DNA of 64,000 bases from a bacterium. Lineage in GTDB: Bacteria > Chloroflexota > Anaerolineae > Caldilineales > Caldilineaceae. Positions within the stretch are counted from its first letter, which is position 1. Each line of letters starts with the position of its first letter. The DNA lies in NCBI GenBank assembly GCA_016124945.1, contig WGMT01000031.1, positions 1 to 64,000 of the forward strand, read 5' to 3'. The translations under genes and the position numbers were made by a program. The notes beneath the pieces are model-generated. The model searched no databases, had not been told where the DNA came from, and saw nothing but the letters and a program-made list of their open reading frames with translations. Of this stretch, positions 25,123-34,127 are shown in pieces.

Positions 25123-25877
25123 GCAGCCGTGATGCCACCGTCGACCGTAAACGTTGCCCCCGTTACATAGGATGATTCATCAGAAGCCAAAAAGAGTGCA
25201 GCTTGAGCAATCTCTAGAGCTTCGCCAAAGCGCCCCATGGGGATGTGCACCAAGCGCCGCTGCCGTTTTTCTTCGGTGTTTAGCACCTTCATGAGCAACT
25301 CAGTACGCAATGGGCCAGGGCACAACGCGTTGACTCGAATGCCTTCGCGCGCATGAATCACCGCCAATTCGCGTGTCATTGAAAGGACACCACCTTTGCT
25401 GGCCGTATATGCCAATTGTGGCGTGGCCGCCCCAAGCAATGCCACAAAAGAAGCCACGTTGATGATCGAACCACCACCACTGGCACGTATCGCCGGAATG
25501 CCATATTTGCATCCCAGGTAGACACCCTTGAGATTGACGTTCATCGTTAGGTCCCACACAGTTTCTTCCGTCGCAACGGCATCGTCATCTTCTGCGAGCA
25601 TGATGCCGGCGTTGTTAAGGAGGATATGCAGCCCCCCGAAGTGAGACACCGCAACCTCTACCATTTGTGCACAGTCCGCAGCGCGCGAGACGTCGGCGTG
25701 CACAAAGACAGCGCGCCCACCGGCGTCTTCGATCTGGGCAACAGTCTTGCGTCCCCCAGATTCATCTACGTCGGCCACAACAACCGATGCTCCTTCTAGA
25801 GCAAAGAGAAGCGCAGACTCACGGCCAATGCCGCTGCCTGCGCCTGTGATCAAAGCAATTTTCTGCGCTAGCCGCAT
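25104..25877 (-). CDS. Short-chain dehydrogenase/reductase
   Basis: Classical SDR of 257 residues, NAD(P)-dependent. TGAGSGIGRESA is the cofactor motif, NNAG the central strand, and the catalytic Ser-Tyr-Lys are in IINVASF and YTASKGG. VADVDESGG after strand 2 has an Asp at the cofactor-ribose position, which favours NAD. The C-terminus GATFTVDGGITAAYV is typical of glucose 1-dehydrogenase and FabG-like members; the substrate cannot be assigned. Confidence 0.88.
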   Translation of the reverse strand: MRLAQKIALITGAGSGIGRESALLFALEGASVVVADVDESGGRKTVAQIEDAGGRAVFVHADVSRAADCAQMVEVAVSHFGGLHILLNNAGIMLAEDDDAVATEETVWDLTMNVNLKGVYLGCKYGIPAIRASGGGSIINVASFVALLGAATPQLAYTASKGGVLSMTRELAVIHAREGIRVNALCPGPLRTELLMKVLNTEEKRQRRLVHIPMGRFGEALEIAQAALFLASDESSYVTGATFTVDGGITAAYVTPE

Positions 25878-25906
25878 ATAGTTCCTTACAATGATGTTAA
25901 CGGAAT

Positions 25907-26569
25907 CTATTCATGTACAACGACCACAGTGCCTTCACCGCTCGGCACGTGCATCCAGATGTCGCCATTCCACTCAGGGCCGGCCCAATCAAAGAGCCAT
26001 TTGGCATCTTCGTTGGTCATGTTAATACAGCCACGGCTCATTGGGTTACCGAAGTTGTTGTGCCAGTACGAGCCATGCAAGGCATAGTCCTCGTAGAAAT
26101 ATTGCACCCACTCCACGTTGGGAAGACTATATCCATCACCAGACATGGTTTGGGTGCGTACTTTGGCCCGGATCCGGAAGGTGCCTGTCACTGTCGGCGT
26201 ACCGGGCAACCCCGAGGAAATCACAAAGTGACGCACAGGACGCGTCCCTTCGAAGGCAATCAACGTCTGTTCACTCAGATCTACATCGATCCAACGCTCT
26301 TCTGTAGGCAGGAGCGTTGTATCTTGATCTCTGTCAAAGACAATCAACGGTGCGCCCATATAGGCGCGGCTGATCGGCGGCACCGGCGCTGCATCAGTGG
26401 ACAGGGGGATCTGTTCGTTCTGCCGCGCTTCTTCATGGGCAGGAGGTGGGTCGAAATATCTACCTGACGATGCCATTGCAACAGACAGAGAGAAGAAGAG
26501 AGTGGTGATACAGGCGAGCACAATGGCAACAGCCGGAAGGCGAATCAGGTAGAATCTCTTTGCAAACAT
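25907..26569 (-). CDS. L,D-transpeptidase (YkuD), secreted
   Basis: Cell-wall enzyme forming 3-3 peptidoglycan cross-links or attaching proteins. Start ATG 26569 ([12 protein letters not shown]) follows GGGAGCCCC; the longer frame has no such site. A signal segment [21 protein letters not shown] is followed by a polar linker and the YkuD domain with [35 protein letters not shown] (catalytic His and Cys in SRGC). About 220 residues. It has no LysM module, unlike its neighbour upstream, and the two domains are close relatives, suggesting tandem duplication. Confidence 0.9.
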   Translation of the reverse strand: MFAKRFYLIRLPAVAIVLACITTLFFSLSVAMASSGRYFDPPPAHEEARQNEQIPLSTDAAPVPPISRAYMGAPLIVFDRDQDTTLLPTEERWIDVDLSEQTLIAFEGTRPVRHFVISSGLPGTPTVTGTFRIRAKVRTQTMSGDGYSLPNVEWVQYFYEDYALHGSYWHNNFGNPMSRGCINMTNEDAKWLFDWAGPEWNGDIWMHVPSGEGTVVVVHE

Positions 26570-26652
26570 GTGGGGCTCCCATCCAAACAAGGGGAAAGCA
26601 GACAAAGGGCGGCGAACAGTCTCGCCGCCCTTTGGGGATCAAACAAAGTGGC

Positions 26653-27771
26653 TTAGTAGTGCACGTAGACTTCGGTGCCCACAGGCGCCCAGTTAAAGAG
26701 GAACTGCGCTTCTTCGGTGCGCATGTTGACACAGCCACGACTCATGGGGCTACCGAAGTTGGAATGCCAGTAGGTACCGTGGATGGCATAACCCTGGTAG
26801 AAGTACATGACCCATGGCACGCCGGGCAGGCTGTAACCTGGACCAGACATGTGCTGGCTTGTGTACTTAATCCCGACAGCATAACGGCCAGTAACTGTCG
26901 GTGTACGTGAAGTGCCGGTGCTCACGTAGGTATGCAATACGGGCACGTTGCCCTGCCAGGCTGTCAGTGTCTGCGTGGAAAGGTTTACTTCAATCCAACG
27001 CCGTCCGTCTGCAGGGGCATTGGTAGTGAGGAAACCCGTTGCCGGCGCCGCTTTGTTGACACGTAGACGCTGTCCTGTCCACACAAAGTTGGCATTGGGC
27101 AGCCCATTGGACACTAAGAGAGATTGTACTGTTGTCCCATGAGCAGCAGCAATCTCAGACAACGTATCGCCCGCTTTGACGACATAGATCGAGTCGGCAA
27201 CGCTTGGCTTGGCTACCTTCACGTCCACAGCAAGGGCGGCAGCCCGAGCACTAACCCGTAGTTTCTGCCCTACCCAGATGAAGTTAGGATTGGTCAAACC
27301 ATTTAAGCGCAAGAGGTCGTCAATGGTCATGCCATGATTGATGGCAATTTGCGCCAACGTGTTCCCACGCTGAACGGTGTAGTAGCCGTCGCCGATAGGT
27401 GCCGAAGTGCTGACACCACGGCGCGTGGCGGCCTGTGTACCAGGAATCACCAACCGCTGCCCAATGAAAATGAAGTTGGGATTTGAAATGCCGTTACTAC
27501 GGGCCAAATCAGACATGCTGACGTTGTACCGGCTCGCAATTGTAGACAACGAATCACCACGCGAGACGACGTGGACGCCATCTTCGGCAAAGGCAGTGCT
27601 TGCAGGCACCAGGGTCGTCAACAGCAGCACAAGCACCAGCAGACACCCAAACCACCGAGTGATATGCTGGCGAGTGAAATTGTTGCGACGGTGAGATGGG
27701 GAAATGGCGACCAATGGGGAAGCTTCATCCAAGGGTGCGCACGCTGTGTGGCGAGGGACCAAGTCGTTCAT
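26653..27771 (-). CDS. L,D-transpeptidase with three LysM repeats, secreted
   Basis: Start chosen at ATG 27771 (MNDLVPRHTAC), preceded by AAAGGCCCGCTC; the open frame continues 159 bases upstream without a ribosome site. A membrane or signal segment WFGCLLVLVLLLTTLVPASTAFA follows 46 polar residues, an unusually long n-region. Then come three LysM peptidoglycan-binding modules (HVVSRGDSLSTIA, YTVQRGNTLAQIA, YVVKAGDTLSEIA, about 60 residues apart) and a C-terminal YkuD domain with HGTYWHSNFGSPMSRGCVNM. About 372 residues. The LysM modules should hold the enzyme on the wall. Confidence 0.92.
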   Translation of the reverse strand: MNDLVPRHTACAPLDEASPLVAISPSHRRNNFTRQHITRWFGCLLVLVLLLTTLVPASTAFAEDGVHVVSRGDSLSTIASRYNVSMSDLARSNGISNPNFIFIGQRLVIPGTQAATRRGVSTSAPIGDGYYTVQRGNTLAQIAINHGMTIDDLLRLNGLTNPNFIWVGQKLRVSARAAALAVDVKVAKPSVADSIYVVKAGDTLSEIAAAHGTTVQSLLVSNGLPNANFVWTGQRLRVNKAAPATGFLTTNAPADGRRWIEVNLSTQTLTAWQGNVPVLHTYVSTGTSRTPTVTGRYAVGIKYTSQHMSGPGYSLPGVPWVMYFYQGYAIHGTYWHSNFGSPMSRGCVNMRTEEAQFLFNWAPVGTEVYVHY

Positions 27772-27993
27772 GAGCGGGCCTTTCGCTAAAGACTGAAAAC
27801 CGATAAAAGGTGCCAATCGTGCACTGGCATAACAGGCTAACCGACTGACAACCACAAGTTGCGCAAACAGTTGCACAGTTCGCGGCAAATTGTCATCAAT
27901 TATAGCACACATTGTACGCTTGTAAACCATAGGAATTCGCTTAGGCTATGGCGGGTATACGTTCCACCTACGTTTGGTCATTTATAACAGAAC

Positions 27994-28812
27994 CTAGAGT
28001 TGTGAGAGTAGATCCATGCGCCGAAAAGTGCGGCTACCATACCAAATCAACACGCCGTTTAGCACCCAGATCACCAACCCCAGCATCAGGACCAACCCAA
28101 GGCTGAAGTACATTACCCCAGCCCCCTGCATAATCAGCAGTGCCACCACCGGCAGCACAACCAACGCGCCAAGTTGGTACGCTTCTTGAAACGTCTTTAC
28201 CCGGGCCGAAACGATCACTGTCCCTGCCAGCCCAAATCCGGCAACAGCAGGCGCTACCCAAAGGGCCAATGCCACCCACATCCAGTTAGGGAAGAAGATC
28301 CGCCCCATAGTCGGCCAACCGGCCACATTGGCAACCACACTGTAGAGCAGAAACCCGCCCCATGCCACGGCCACAGCCGGCAGCCAGGCGGCTAAAAGTT
28401 TGGCGACGAACAGTTCACGATCGGTGGTTGGCGTATAGATCAGCGCTTCCAATGTTTTGCGTTCTTTCTCACCCGCAAAACTATCGGCAGCGATGACACT
28501 CGCCACCATCAGTGGCACGATCAAATACATAGGCGCCAGAAGATAGACGATCGCCAGGATCACAATGCTCTCGGCGAGCGAATATCCGGCCAACTGCGCC
28601 TGAAGCCCCGGCGGCATCTGCGCAAGCATCGCAGAAAGATCCGACATGGCATTGCCAGGGGCGCTTTCTGCCAGTGGGGCCAGCGCCGCCAGACCGGGCA
28701 GCAAGATCAGCATGATCACCGGCACCACGATGAGCGGAATGGTGACGCCTTTGCTTTGAAACACAATTTTGAGATCACGGCGGATCAAGGTGGCGATGGC
28801 ACGTCTGTTCAT
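27994..28812 (-). CDS. ABC-2 type transporter permease
   Basis: 272 residues with six hydrophobic segments. The cytoplasmic motif ADSFAGEKERKTLEALIYTP after TM2 is characteristic of the NatB/CcmB-like ABC-2 permease class. The large loop between TM1 and TM2 (LAESAPGNAMSDLSAMLAQM) is extracytoplasmic. The start overlaps the ATPase stop by 4 bases (ATGA), so the two are translationally coupled and form one exporter. The substrate is not evident; the family includes sodium and drug exporters. Confidence 0.88.
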   Translation of the reverse strand: MNRRAIATLIRRDLKIVFQSKGVTIPLIVVPVIMLILLPGLAALAPLAESAPGNAMSDLSAMLAQMPPGLQAQLAGYSLAESIVILAIVYLLAPMYLIVPLMVASVIAADSFAGEKERKTLEALIYTPTTDRELFVAKLLAAWLPAVAVAWGGFLLYSVVANVAGWPTMGRIFFPNWMWVALALWVAPAVAGFGLAGTVIVSARVKTFQEAYQLGALVVLPVVALLIMQGAGVMYFSLGLVLMLGLVIWVLNGVLIWYGSRTFRRMDLLSQL

Positions 28813-29810
28813 TGTCTTACCTCGGTTGTGCTCGGCACAGATGGGGTTGCGCTGGTGGCCTGTTCATTCTTTACAGAATTGCCGTGGATCGAAAAATAGA
28901 CGTCCTGGAGTGTCGGCTCTTGCAGCGCCACTCGGTAGACAGGTACTGATGCAGCGATCAATGCGGAAACCAACGCTGGGATCTGCTCGCGCTGGGCGCC
29001 CTGTACGGTGACGACGCCGGATGCTTCCTGAAACGCCTTCAGTTTGGGCTGTCGCCCCACCACAGCCAGCGCCGTCGAGATGTACGCAGGCTCTACTTCT
29101 AACACGAGCTGAAGGGCGCCCCCCAATCGACGGCGCAATTCCACTGGTGTACCGATGGCAACCAGACGGCCTTTTTCCATCACGGCAACCCGATCACACA
29201 GTCGCTCGGCTTCGTCTAAATTGTGTGTACAGATAACCACGGTGCGCTTCTCATACCGACTCAGTTGTTGGATCAACTCGTGGAGTTGTCGTGTTGCCAC
29301 AGGATCGAGGCCGGCGGCAGGTTCATCGAGGAAGAGCAACTCAGGGCGGTGGATCAGCGCACGGGCCAGCGCCAGCCGCTGCTTCATGCCTTTGCTGAAG
29401 CCGCCCGCCTTGTCATCGGCGCGAGTGGACAGATCGAACGTCTCTAACATCTGTCCCACACGGCGTGAGACGTCATTGACCGGCACAGCATACATAGCGG
29501 CGTAGTAGGCCAGGTTTTCACGTGCCGTCAACCGTTCATCGAGAGAGGGGGTTTCAGTCAAAACGCCTGTGCGTAGGCGCAACTGTGGGCCGTCCAACGC
29601 CGGGTCGAGCCCTAAGACACGCATGGAGCCCGCCGAAGGTGCCAGGACACCGTTGAGCAGACGCACCGTGGTCGTCTTTCCTGCGCCGTTGTGTCCCAGC
29701 ACGCCGAAGATTTCACCGGTGCGCACAGCCAACGCGAGGTTGTCCACCGCAGTGACATCGCCAAAGCGGCGGCTCAAAGCCGTCGTTTCAATCACAGCCG
29801 AACCATCCAT
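28809..29810 (-). CDS. ABC transporter ATP-binding protein (ABC-2 exporter)
   Basis: Walker A GVLGHNGAGKTTTVRLL, signature AGGFSKGMKQRLALARAL, Walker B ELLFLDEPAAGLDP and switch His in VVICTHNLDE. The last 90 residues form the regulatory extension seen in DrrA/NatA-like ATPases. Start at ATG 29810 (MDGSAVIETTALSRRF) because GGGGAGATG lies upstream; two earlier in-frame ATGs (29825, 29849) are possible. Partner of the permease at 27994-28812. Confidence 0.92.
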   Translation of the reverse strand: MDGSAVIETTALSRRFGDVTAVDNLALAVRTGEIFGVLGHNGAGKTTTVRLLNGVLAPSAGSMRVLGLDPALDGPQLRLRTGVLTETPSLDERLTARENLAYYAAMYAVPVNDVSRRVGQMLETFDLSTRADDKAGGFSKGMKQRLALARALIHRPELLFLDEPAAGLDPVATRQLHELIQQLSRYEKRTVVICTHNLDEAERLCDRVAVMEKGRLVAIGTPVELRRRLGGALQLVLEVEPAYISTALAVVGRQPKLKAFQEASGVVTVQGAQREQIPALVSALIAASVPVYRVALQEPTLQDVYFSIHGNSVKNEQATSATPSVPSTTEVRQ

Positions 29811-29849
29811 GCCACATCTCCCCATTGCAAATAACGGACCTGCAATCAC

Positions 29850-29945
29850 CTATCCATCATACAAAGCCTATCCATCATACAAAAAAGAATCTGCGAACGC
29901 ATCATACGTCCGCAGATCTCTCTCCTGGTCGATTGACCAGGAAGT
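29850..29945. repeat. Direct repeats and small hairpins
   Basis: CCTATCCATCATACAAA occurs twice in tandem (about 29850-29882). It is followed by ATCTGCG...CGCAGAT-like and CCTGGTCGATTGACCAGG hairpins. They lie between the genes at 28809 and 29966, both on the minus strand, and may terminate the transcript of the membrane-protein gene upstream. Confidence 0.5.
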
Positions 29946-29965
29946 GTAGGCTCAGAAACCTTCGT

Positions 29966-30331
29966 TCAATGAAACGCTTCGGGCGCTTCAGGTTGGAGCA
30001 AGACCCAGATTGAATAGCCGCCGATAACGGTACCAATGGGCACATTGAACAGACTTAGGAAGCTGACCACCAGTGTGAGATACCGCGCCCAGCTCAGGCG
30101 ACGCAGCAGCCCATACCCGCCGATAATGCCCGGTACAGAGAGCACAGCCAGGAACCCACCAACGAAGACACCAACCAACCCGGTGATCATCATGGCATCC
30201 TGATCGTTGCTTATGATACCGGCAAAGACCAGGATAAAAAAGACAAAAGCCGCTATGAGCAACAACAAAATGCCTGACACGATGTTAAGCCAGCCAACGA
30301 TTTTGATGTGAGTGTCCAGGTTACGATTCAT
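29966..30331 (-). CDS. Small multi-pass membrane protein
   Basis: 121 residues with four hydrophobic stretches: IVGWLNIVSGILLLLIAAFVFF..., MMITGLVGVFVGGFLAVLSV, IIGGYGLLRRLSWARYLTLV and the last SLFNVPIGTVIGGYSIWVLL. This pattern, with GIIGGYGLLRRLSWARYL, is a common bacterial small membrane-protein family of unknown role. ATG 30331 is preceded by a purine-rich GAAGGGCATC. It sits alone between the ABC exporter and the redoxin gene on the same strand. Confidence 0.7.
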   Translation of the reverse strand: MNRNLDTHIKIVGWLNIVSGILLLLIAAFVFFILVFAGIISNDQDAMMITGLVGVFVGGFLAVLSVPGIIGGYGLLRRLSWARYLTLVVSFLSLFNVPIGTVIGGYSIWVLLQPEAPEAFH

Positions 30332-30481
30332 GATGCCCTTCCTCTACATGCCTCCAAAGGATGATTTCCACATCCATGGAAGAAAACGTTCAGATGATGA
30401 AAAGGCGTTCAGCCCTTCCATAAAGTATACGTTGACACGTGAGGAAAGTTGCAACCAGAGACTACGCATAGGACTATCGCA

Positions 30482-31039
30482 CTATCGGTTCAGATGCGTG
30501 CGGATTTCCGTCACCAGTTCGTCGACAGGTACGTACATCACGCCACGGTTGCTAGGATGACCGTAATCCTGTACCCAAGCGATCTGTCCTTCTTCATCCA
30601 CCAACACAAACGTGTGGCTAGGTTCACCACTCGGTGTGGCCCACTGCATTACGTCGTACGCTTCCGAGACAGCGGTATTAGGATCCGAAAGCAAAGGAAC
30701 ATCACGAATGCCATACTCCTGCGCGCCGGCGGCCAATTGCTCAGTAGAATCAGAGGCGATACTTACCAACGCCACATCCAAAGCCTGAAAGTCAGGCGAA
30801 TTTTGCAGATCCACGATCTGCTCCATGCAAGGCGGTCAACCAACGGCCATGTGGAAGTAGAGCAGCACGGGCCGGCTACCCACATAGTCGCTCAGCGACA
30901 CTTGCTCACCCGACGCGCCCGTCAATGTGAAAGACGGCGCCTGCTGTGTATCCTGTGCACCACCGCATGCCGCGACAGCCATCGCCAGCACCGCCAACAG
31001 GACAAATGTCACTCGTCGCCACAACATCACAACGCTCAA
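30482..31039 (-). CDS. Redoxin-family lipoprotein, probable selenoprotein (Sec at TGA 30836-30838)
   Basis: Two consecutive open segments, 31129-30836 and 30826-30482, are in the same frame and separated only by TGA and three codons: ...LYFHMAVG-TGA-PPCMEQIV.... Read through, they make one AhpC/TSA-like thioredoxin-fold lipoprotein of 186 residues with active site U68-P-P-C71, where relatives carry Cys at the first position. The first part has a lipoprotein signal (LLAVLAMAVAAC, lipobox Cys25). The second part keeps the full redoxin fold (VALVSIASDS, VPLLSDPNTAVSEAYDV, HTFVLVDEEGQIAW). TTG 31039 is the best start, six bases after GGAAGGAG; ATG 31027 is an alternative. A nonsense mutation is possible, but the downstream part shows no decay. 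Confidence 0.72.
30805..30821 (-). promoter_or_regulatory. Candidate bacterial SECIS hairpin
   Basis: On the minus strand GCAGATC-GTG-GATCTGC forms a perfect 7-bp stem. Its loop begins 21 nt after the TGA. If the two inner pairs open, the loop is UCGUGGA with a GG. Bacterial SECIS elements sit directly 3' of the UGA with a G-containing apical loop at about this distance (known for SelB-dependent decoding); the fit to this one is inference. Confidence 0.55.
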
Positions 31040-31148
31040 TGCATTCTCCTTCCTGCAAGTAAGTAATAGTTTAGGCACGATAAGGCAGAGCATATAGACA
31101 TGGGCTGTTTTTGTCAACAAGCTCATCACATTTTCTAAAAGGCAGGGG

Positions 31149-31252
31149 ATAGAACGCGGATCGAGCAGATTGAGCGGATTTGACGGATTCCACCAGAACC
31201 CGCACGATCATCCGTAGAAATCCGCCCAATCCGCTTCATCCGCGTTCTATTT
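31149..31252. repeat. Inverted repeat of GCGGAT-type units
   Basis: Left AGAACGCGGAT...GATTGAGCGGATTTGACGGATT and right AATCCGCCCAATCCGCTTCATCCGCG pair imperfectly around a short core. The units ATCCGC/GCGGAT recur with heptamer-like spacing. It lies directly before the nitroreductase ribosome binding site. Confidence 0.7.
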
Positions 31253-31287
31253 CCACTTGCACTATTCAACCAATTCAGGAGGAAATC

Positions 31288-31947
31288 ATGGATCTCTCCA
31301 CACCGGCCAACCTCGAAATCGTCGACCATCTGCTCACCACGACGCGCTCCGTACGCAAACGGCTCGATCTGACACGTCCTGTAGAGCGGACGGTAATTGA
31401 GGAATGCCTCGAAATTGCCACACAAGCCCCCAGTGGATCGAACCAGCAAGGCTGGCACTTCGTTGTCGTCACCGATGCGGGATTGCGCCGCCAGATCGCC
31501 GAATTCTACCGCAAAGCGTCGGCCAACTACTTCGCCGACAGGACGGAGGCCGTCCAGCAGGTGGGTACAGCGCAGATGAAACGTGTGCTCAGCTCCGCCC
31601 AATACCTGGTGGAGGTCCTCGATCAGGTGCCGGTACACATCATCCCCTGCATCGAAGGCCGCGTGGACGGGCGACCGGGCAACCAGCAAGCAGCCTTTTG
31701 GGGCTCGATCCTCCCGGCGACGTGGTCGATCATGCTCGCCCTACGCGCCCGCGGCCTCGGCTCAGCGTGGACGACTTTCCACCTGGCCTACGAGAAAGAA
31801 GTCTCCCAGCTCCTCGGCATCCCCGACACGGTGACCCAAGCCGCCCTGCTCCCTGTGGCCTACTTCACCGGCGACGACTTCCGCCCGGCAGAGCGCAAGC
31901 CGTTGGATGAGATTACGCATTGGGATGGGTGGAAACGTAGTGCGTAG
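31288..31947 (+). CDS. Nitroreductase-family FMN oxidoreductase
   Basis: About 219 residues. RSVRKRLDLTRPVER at the N-terminus carries the FMN-phosphate-binding Arg/Ser region, ATQAPSGSNQQGWHFVVV is the typical central motif, and GLGSAWTTFHL the C-terminal flavin contact. It probably reduces nitro- or enone-type compounds with NAD(P)H; the natural substrate is not apparent. ATG 31288 follows AGGAGG, an excellent ribosome site. The gene stands alone between two repeat cassettes. Confidence 0.88.
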   Translation: MDLSTPANLEIVDHLLTTTRSVRKRLDLTRPVERTVIEECLEIATQAPSGSNQQGWHFVVVTDAGLRRQIAEFYRKASANYFADRTEAVQQVGTAQMKRVLSSAQYLVEVLDQVPVHIIPCIEGRVDGRPGNQQAAFWGSILPATWSIMLALRARGLGSAWTTFHLAYEKEVSQLLGIPDTVTQAALLPVAYFTGDDFRPAERKPLDEITHWDGWKRSA

Positions 31948-32107
31948 TGCGTGGGTAGAGATCGTTTGCCTGCCTCCGTAGCTGCACGCTATCAGCGTGC
32001 GGTTCATTGTGGACGAGATCATGCACCAATGTAAGTGGTTTCGCCGAGAACAAACCGCACGCTGATAGCGTGCAGCTACGCAGAAGCGCACAACAACCTC
32101 TACCCAC
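31935..32107. repeat. Nested inverted-repeat cassette with 27-bp arms
   Basis: Perfect 27-bp arms at 31978-32004 and 32053-32079 (GTAGCTGCACGCTATCAGCG start). Each arm is itself palindromic (GCACGCTATCAGCGTGC). Outside are CGTAGTGCGTAGTGCGTGGG and its partner CCCACGCGCTA, i.e. the GTAGTGC heptamer type also seen at 1961-2087. It separates the convergent nitroreductase and GH127 genes. Confidence 0.85.
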
Positions 32108-32110
32108 GCG

Positions 32111-34006
32111 CTATTTCACCACCGGAAACTCAGCTACACGCAGATTCGTACACCCATATGGCAAGAGGACCAACGATTCCAGCGGGTGATCGGTTTGGAT
32201 CGGACCAGCGGGCGGCGGCGCGGCGAAGCCGTTTTGCGCCTGCCAACCGTCGACGCGGACACCACGCACATGCGCGTGGACGGGTGCATTGTGTGGATCG
32301 AAGGGCAATTCCGGTATGGTGTGCCGCTCAAAGGTCAGCGCATGTTCCAGATGATTGCGGTCGAGCGACAAAGCGTAATTCCACGGCGTCGTCGCGTAGA
32401 CCTCCCAATCGGCGTGCGGCAACTCGCGATGCGGTCGATCAGCATGGACGCGCCGCCAATCCTCGCCGATCTGCAAGGCGTAGACCAGGGGACCGCGTTG
32501 GATGGCGACTGTGCCATTCGGGCGATCCACCACAGTCGGTGACATGGGCAGCGTGAGTGTGAACTGCGCCGTCCCCTGCCAGTGGCGGTGTAGGGTGTGG
32601 AAGTTGCCTGCCTCGGGATGCTCGATCGTCCCGTCCGGCGTGTGCAGGACAGCATTTTGCGCCCACGCGGGGATGCGCAACTGCACGCCGAAGGTAACGG
32701 CGTCCTTGGCGTGGACGGTGAAGTGCAGCTTGTCGTCGAACGGATAATCCGTCTCCAGGCGGATTTCGACATCGACGCCGTTAACCTGAGCCTTCACCGC
32801 GCTGGGGGCGTAGGCCACGGCGACGAGATTGTCCTCGCCGTCCTGCATCCACAGGTGGGCGGCGAACTTGGGCCAACCCTGACTCAGATTGGCCGTGCAA
32901 CAGCCGTAGTTCGGTTCCAGCCCGAAAAGATTGGATTCGGGGCCGTTGGTTGTCCACGGATGGTTGGCCTGCACACTGCACTGGATCTGATTCACCTGCT
33001 GGTCGTATTGATGCGCCCACATGTCGGGCGAAAAGGTGGCGGGCAGGGCATTGAAGGTGATCTTCTCCAACCGGTCACCGAAGAGCGGGTCGCCCAAGAC
33101 GGAAAGCAGCACTTCCAGCGAGTATTGGTATTCTACGACGGCGCACAGTTCCGTCCCCTGGGTGGGGCTGAGGCCGGACAGACACTCGTCGCCGGTGAAG
33201 ACGCCGGTGACCATGCCGTGATGGCGATCCAGCTTGTCGATGATGTCGTAGACGGCGGCGCGGTCGCTCTCGTCGCCGCTGAGCCGCGCCCACAGGGGAT
33301 GCGCTTTGATCGCCATGGCGTTGTTGACGACGTGGCTGTCGAAGCTCCAGCGTCCTTTTTCCACGCTTTCGGTGTAGGGCCAACGCTCGAAGAATGCCGC
33401 CCAGTTAAAGCCCTGGGCGTGCAACCTCACCGCCAGATCCAGCAGCCAATCCTCGGGGCTGCGTTCGTAAAGCCAGAAAATCGCAATCAACGCCTCGAAC
33501 CAGCGGAACTGCGCCCAGTCGAAAAGCGGCTGCCGGTCGATGTGACGGTCGATCATCTTCAAGCAGCGGCGCACGGCGTCCTCGACGCGATCGTCGCCGG
33601 TGGCGTCGTGGAACTGCACCAGCACCTTCAGCGCCAAAAAGAGCGACCAGATATCGAAGCGCGCCTGATCGCCGGCCTTGATGTGGGACTGTGTCGGCCC
33701 CAGCCAGCCGTCCTCGTGCTGATGGGTGAGGATGTAGTCGGCGTAGCGCGTGACTTTCTCTTTCAACTTCTTGTCGTCGAGTAGGAAGGCCAACGGCAGC
33801 ACACCGTCGAGCCAGTAGGGGGCGCGCTCCCAGCCTTCCTGTTCGCCGCCAAACCAGCGACTTTCGGCCACATCGGGCCAGAATTCGTCGAGATGACCGC
33901 TCAGGCTGTCCGCTTGCAGGCGCAGTTGACGCGCCAACCAGCCCAGCGGACGAACGGAACCGAGCGGGAGGGGACGATACTTGGGGGCAGTGAGGGATCT
34001 TGTCAT
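32111..34006 (-). CDS. Glycoside hydrolase family 127 (beta-L-arabinofuranosidase-like)
   Basis: 631 residues from ATG 34006 (MTRSLTAPKYRPLPLGSVRP), with GGAGAC upstream; the in-frame extension to 34084 overlaps a repeat. The GH127 zinc/cysteine active site is complete: Glu286 and Cys288 in GTELCAV and Cys369-Cys370 in NYGCCTANLSQGWPK, matching the Glu-x-Cys and Cys-Cys ligands known from HypBA1-type enzymes. RWFGGEQEGWERAPYWLDG is the family N-terminal signature. No signal peptide, so the enzyme is likely cytoplasmic and acts on imported oligosaccharides. No transporter is directly adjacent. Confidence 0.9.
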   Translation of the reverse strand: MTRSLTAPKYRPLPLGSVRPLGWLARQLRLQADSLSGHLDEFWPDVAESRWFGGEQEGWERAPYWLDGVLPLAFLLDDKKLKEKVTRYADYILTHQHEDGWLGPTQSHIKAGDQARFDIWSLFLALKVLVQFHDATGDDRVEDAVRRCLKMIDRHIDRQPLFDWAQFRWFEALIAIFWLYERSPEDWLLDLAVRLHAQGFNWAAFFERWPYTESVEKGRWSFDSHVVNNAMAIKAHPLWARLSGDESDRAAVYDIIDKLDRHHGMVTGVFTGDECLSGLSPTQGTELCAVVEYQYSLEVLLSVLGDPLFGDRLEKITFNALPATFSPDMWAHQYDQQVNQIQCSVQANHPWTTNGPESNLFGLEPNYGCCTANLSQGWPKFAAHLWMQDGEDNLVAVAYAPSAVKAQVNGVDVEIRLETDYPFDDKLHFTVHAKDAVTFGVQLRIPAWAQNAVLHTPDGTIEHPEAGNFHTLHRHWQGTAQFTLTLPMSPTVVDRPNGTVAIQRGPLVYALQIGEDWRRVHADRPHRELPHADWEVYATTPWNYALSLDRNHLEHALTFERHTIPELPFDPHNAPVHAHVRGVRVDGWQAQNGFAAPPPAGPIQTDHPLESLVLLPYGCTNLRVAEFPVVK

Positions 34007-34019
34007 GGGTTTGTCTCCT

Positions 34020-34127
34020 GGGATGCGACGAGGCGATGAGGCAAAGGGCTGAAGATGGGACGAGGCGAACACTTGCCTGAACACGATTCTGCGCGTCGCC
34101 TCTTCGCCTCGTCGCCTCTATGCCTCT
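34020..34127. repeat. GACGAGGC-type inverted repeat
   Basis: GACGAGGCGATGAGGC on the left and GTCGCCTCTTCGCCTCGTCG on the right, around a core of about 45 bp. It fills the gap between two minus-strand genes. Confidence 0.7.

Noticed and set aside
30482..30826. Separate 114-residue gene starting MEQIVDLQ
   Set aside because: It would be half a redoxin without its active site; it is the in-frame continuation after TGA of the upstream lipoprotein segment.
32597..33784. 395-codon plus-strand frame opposite GH127
   Set aside because: The GH127 frame carries the complete Glu-x-Cys/Cys-Cys site; the opposite frame has no recognisable feature.
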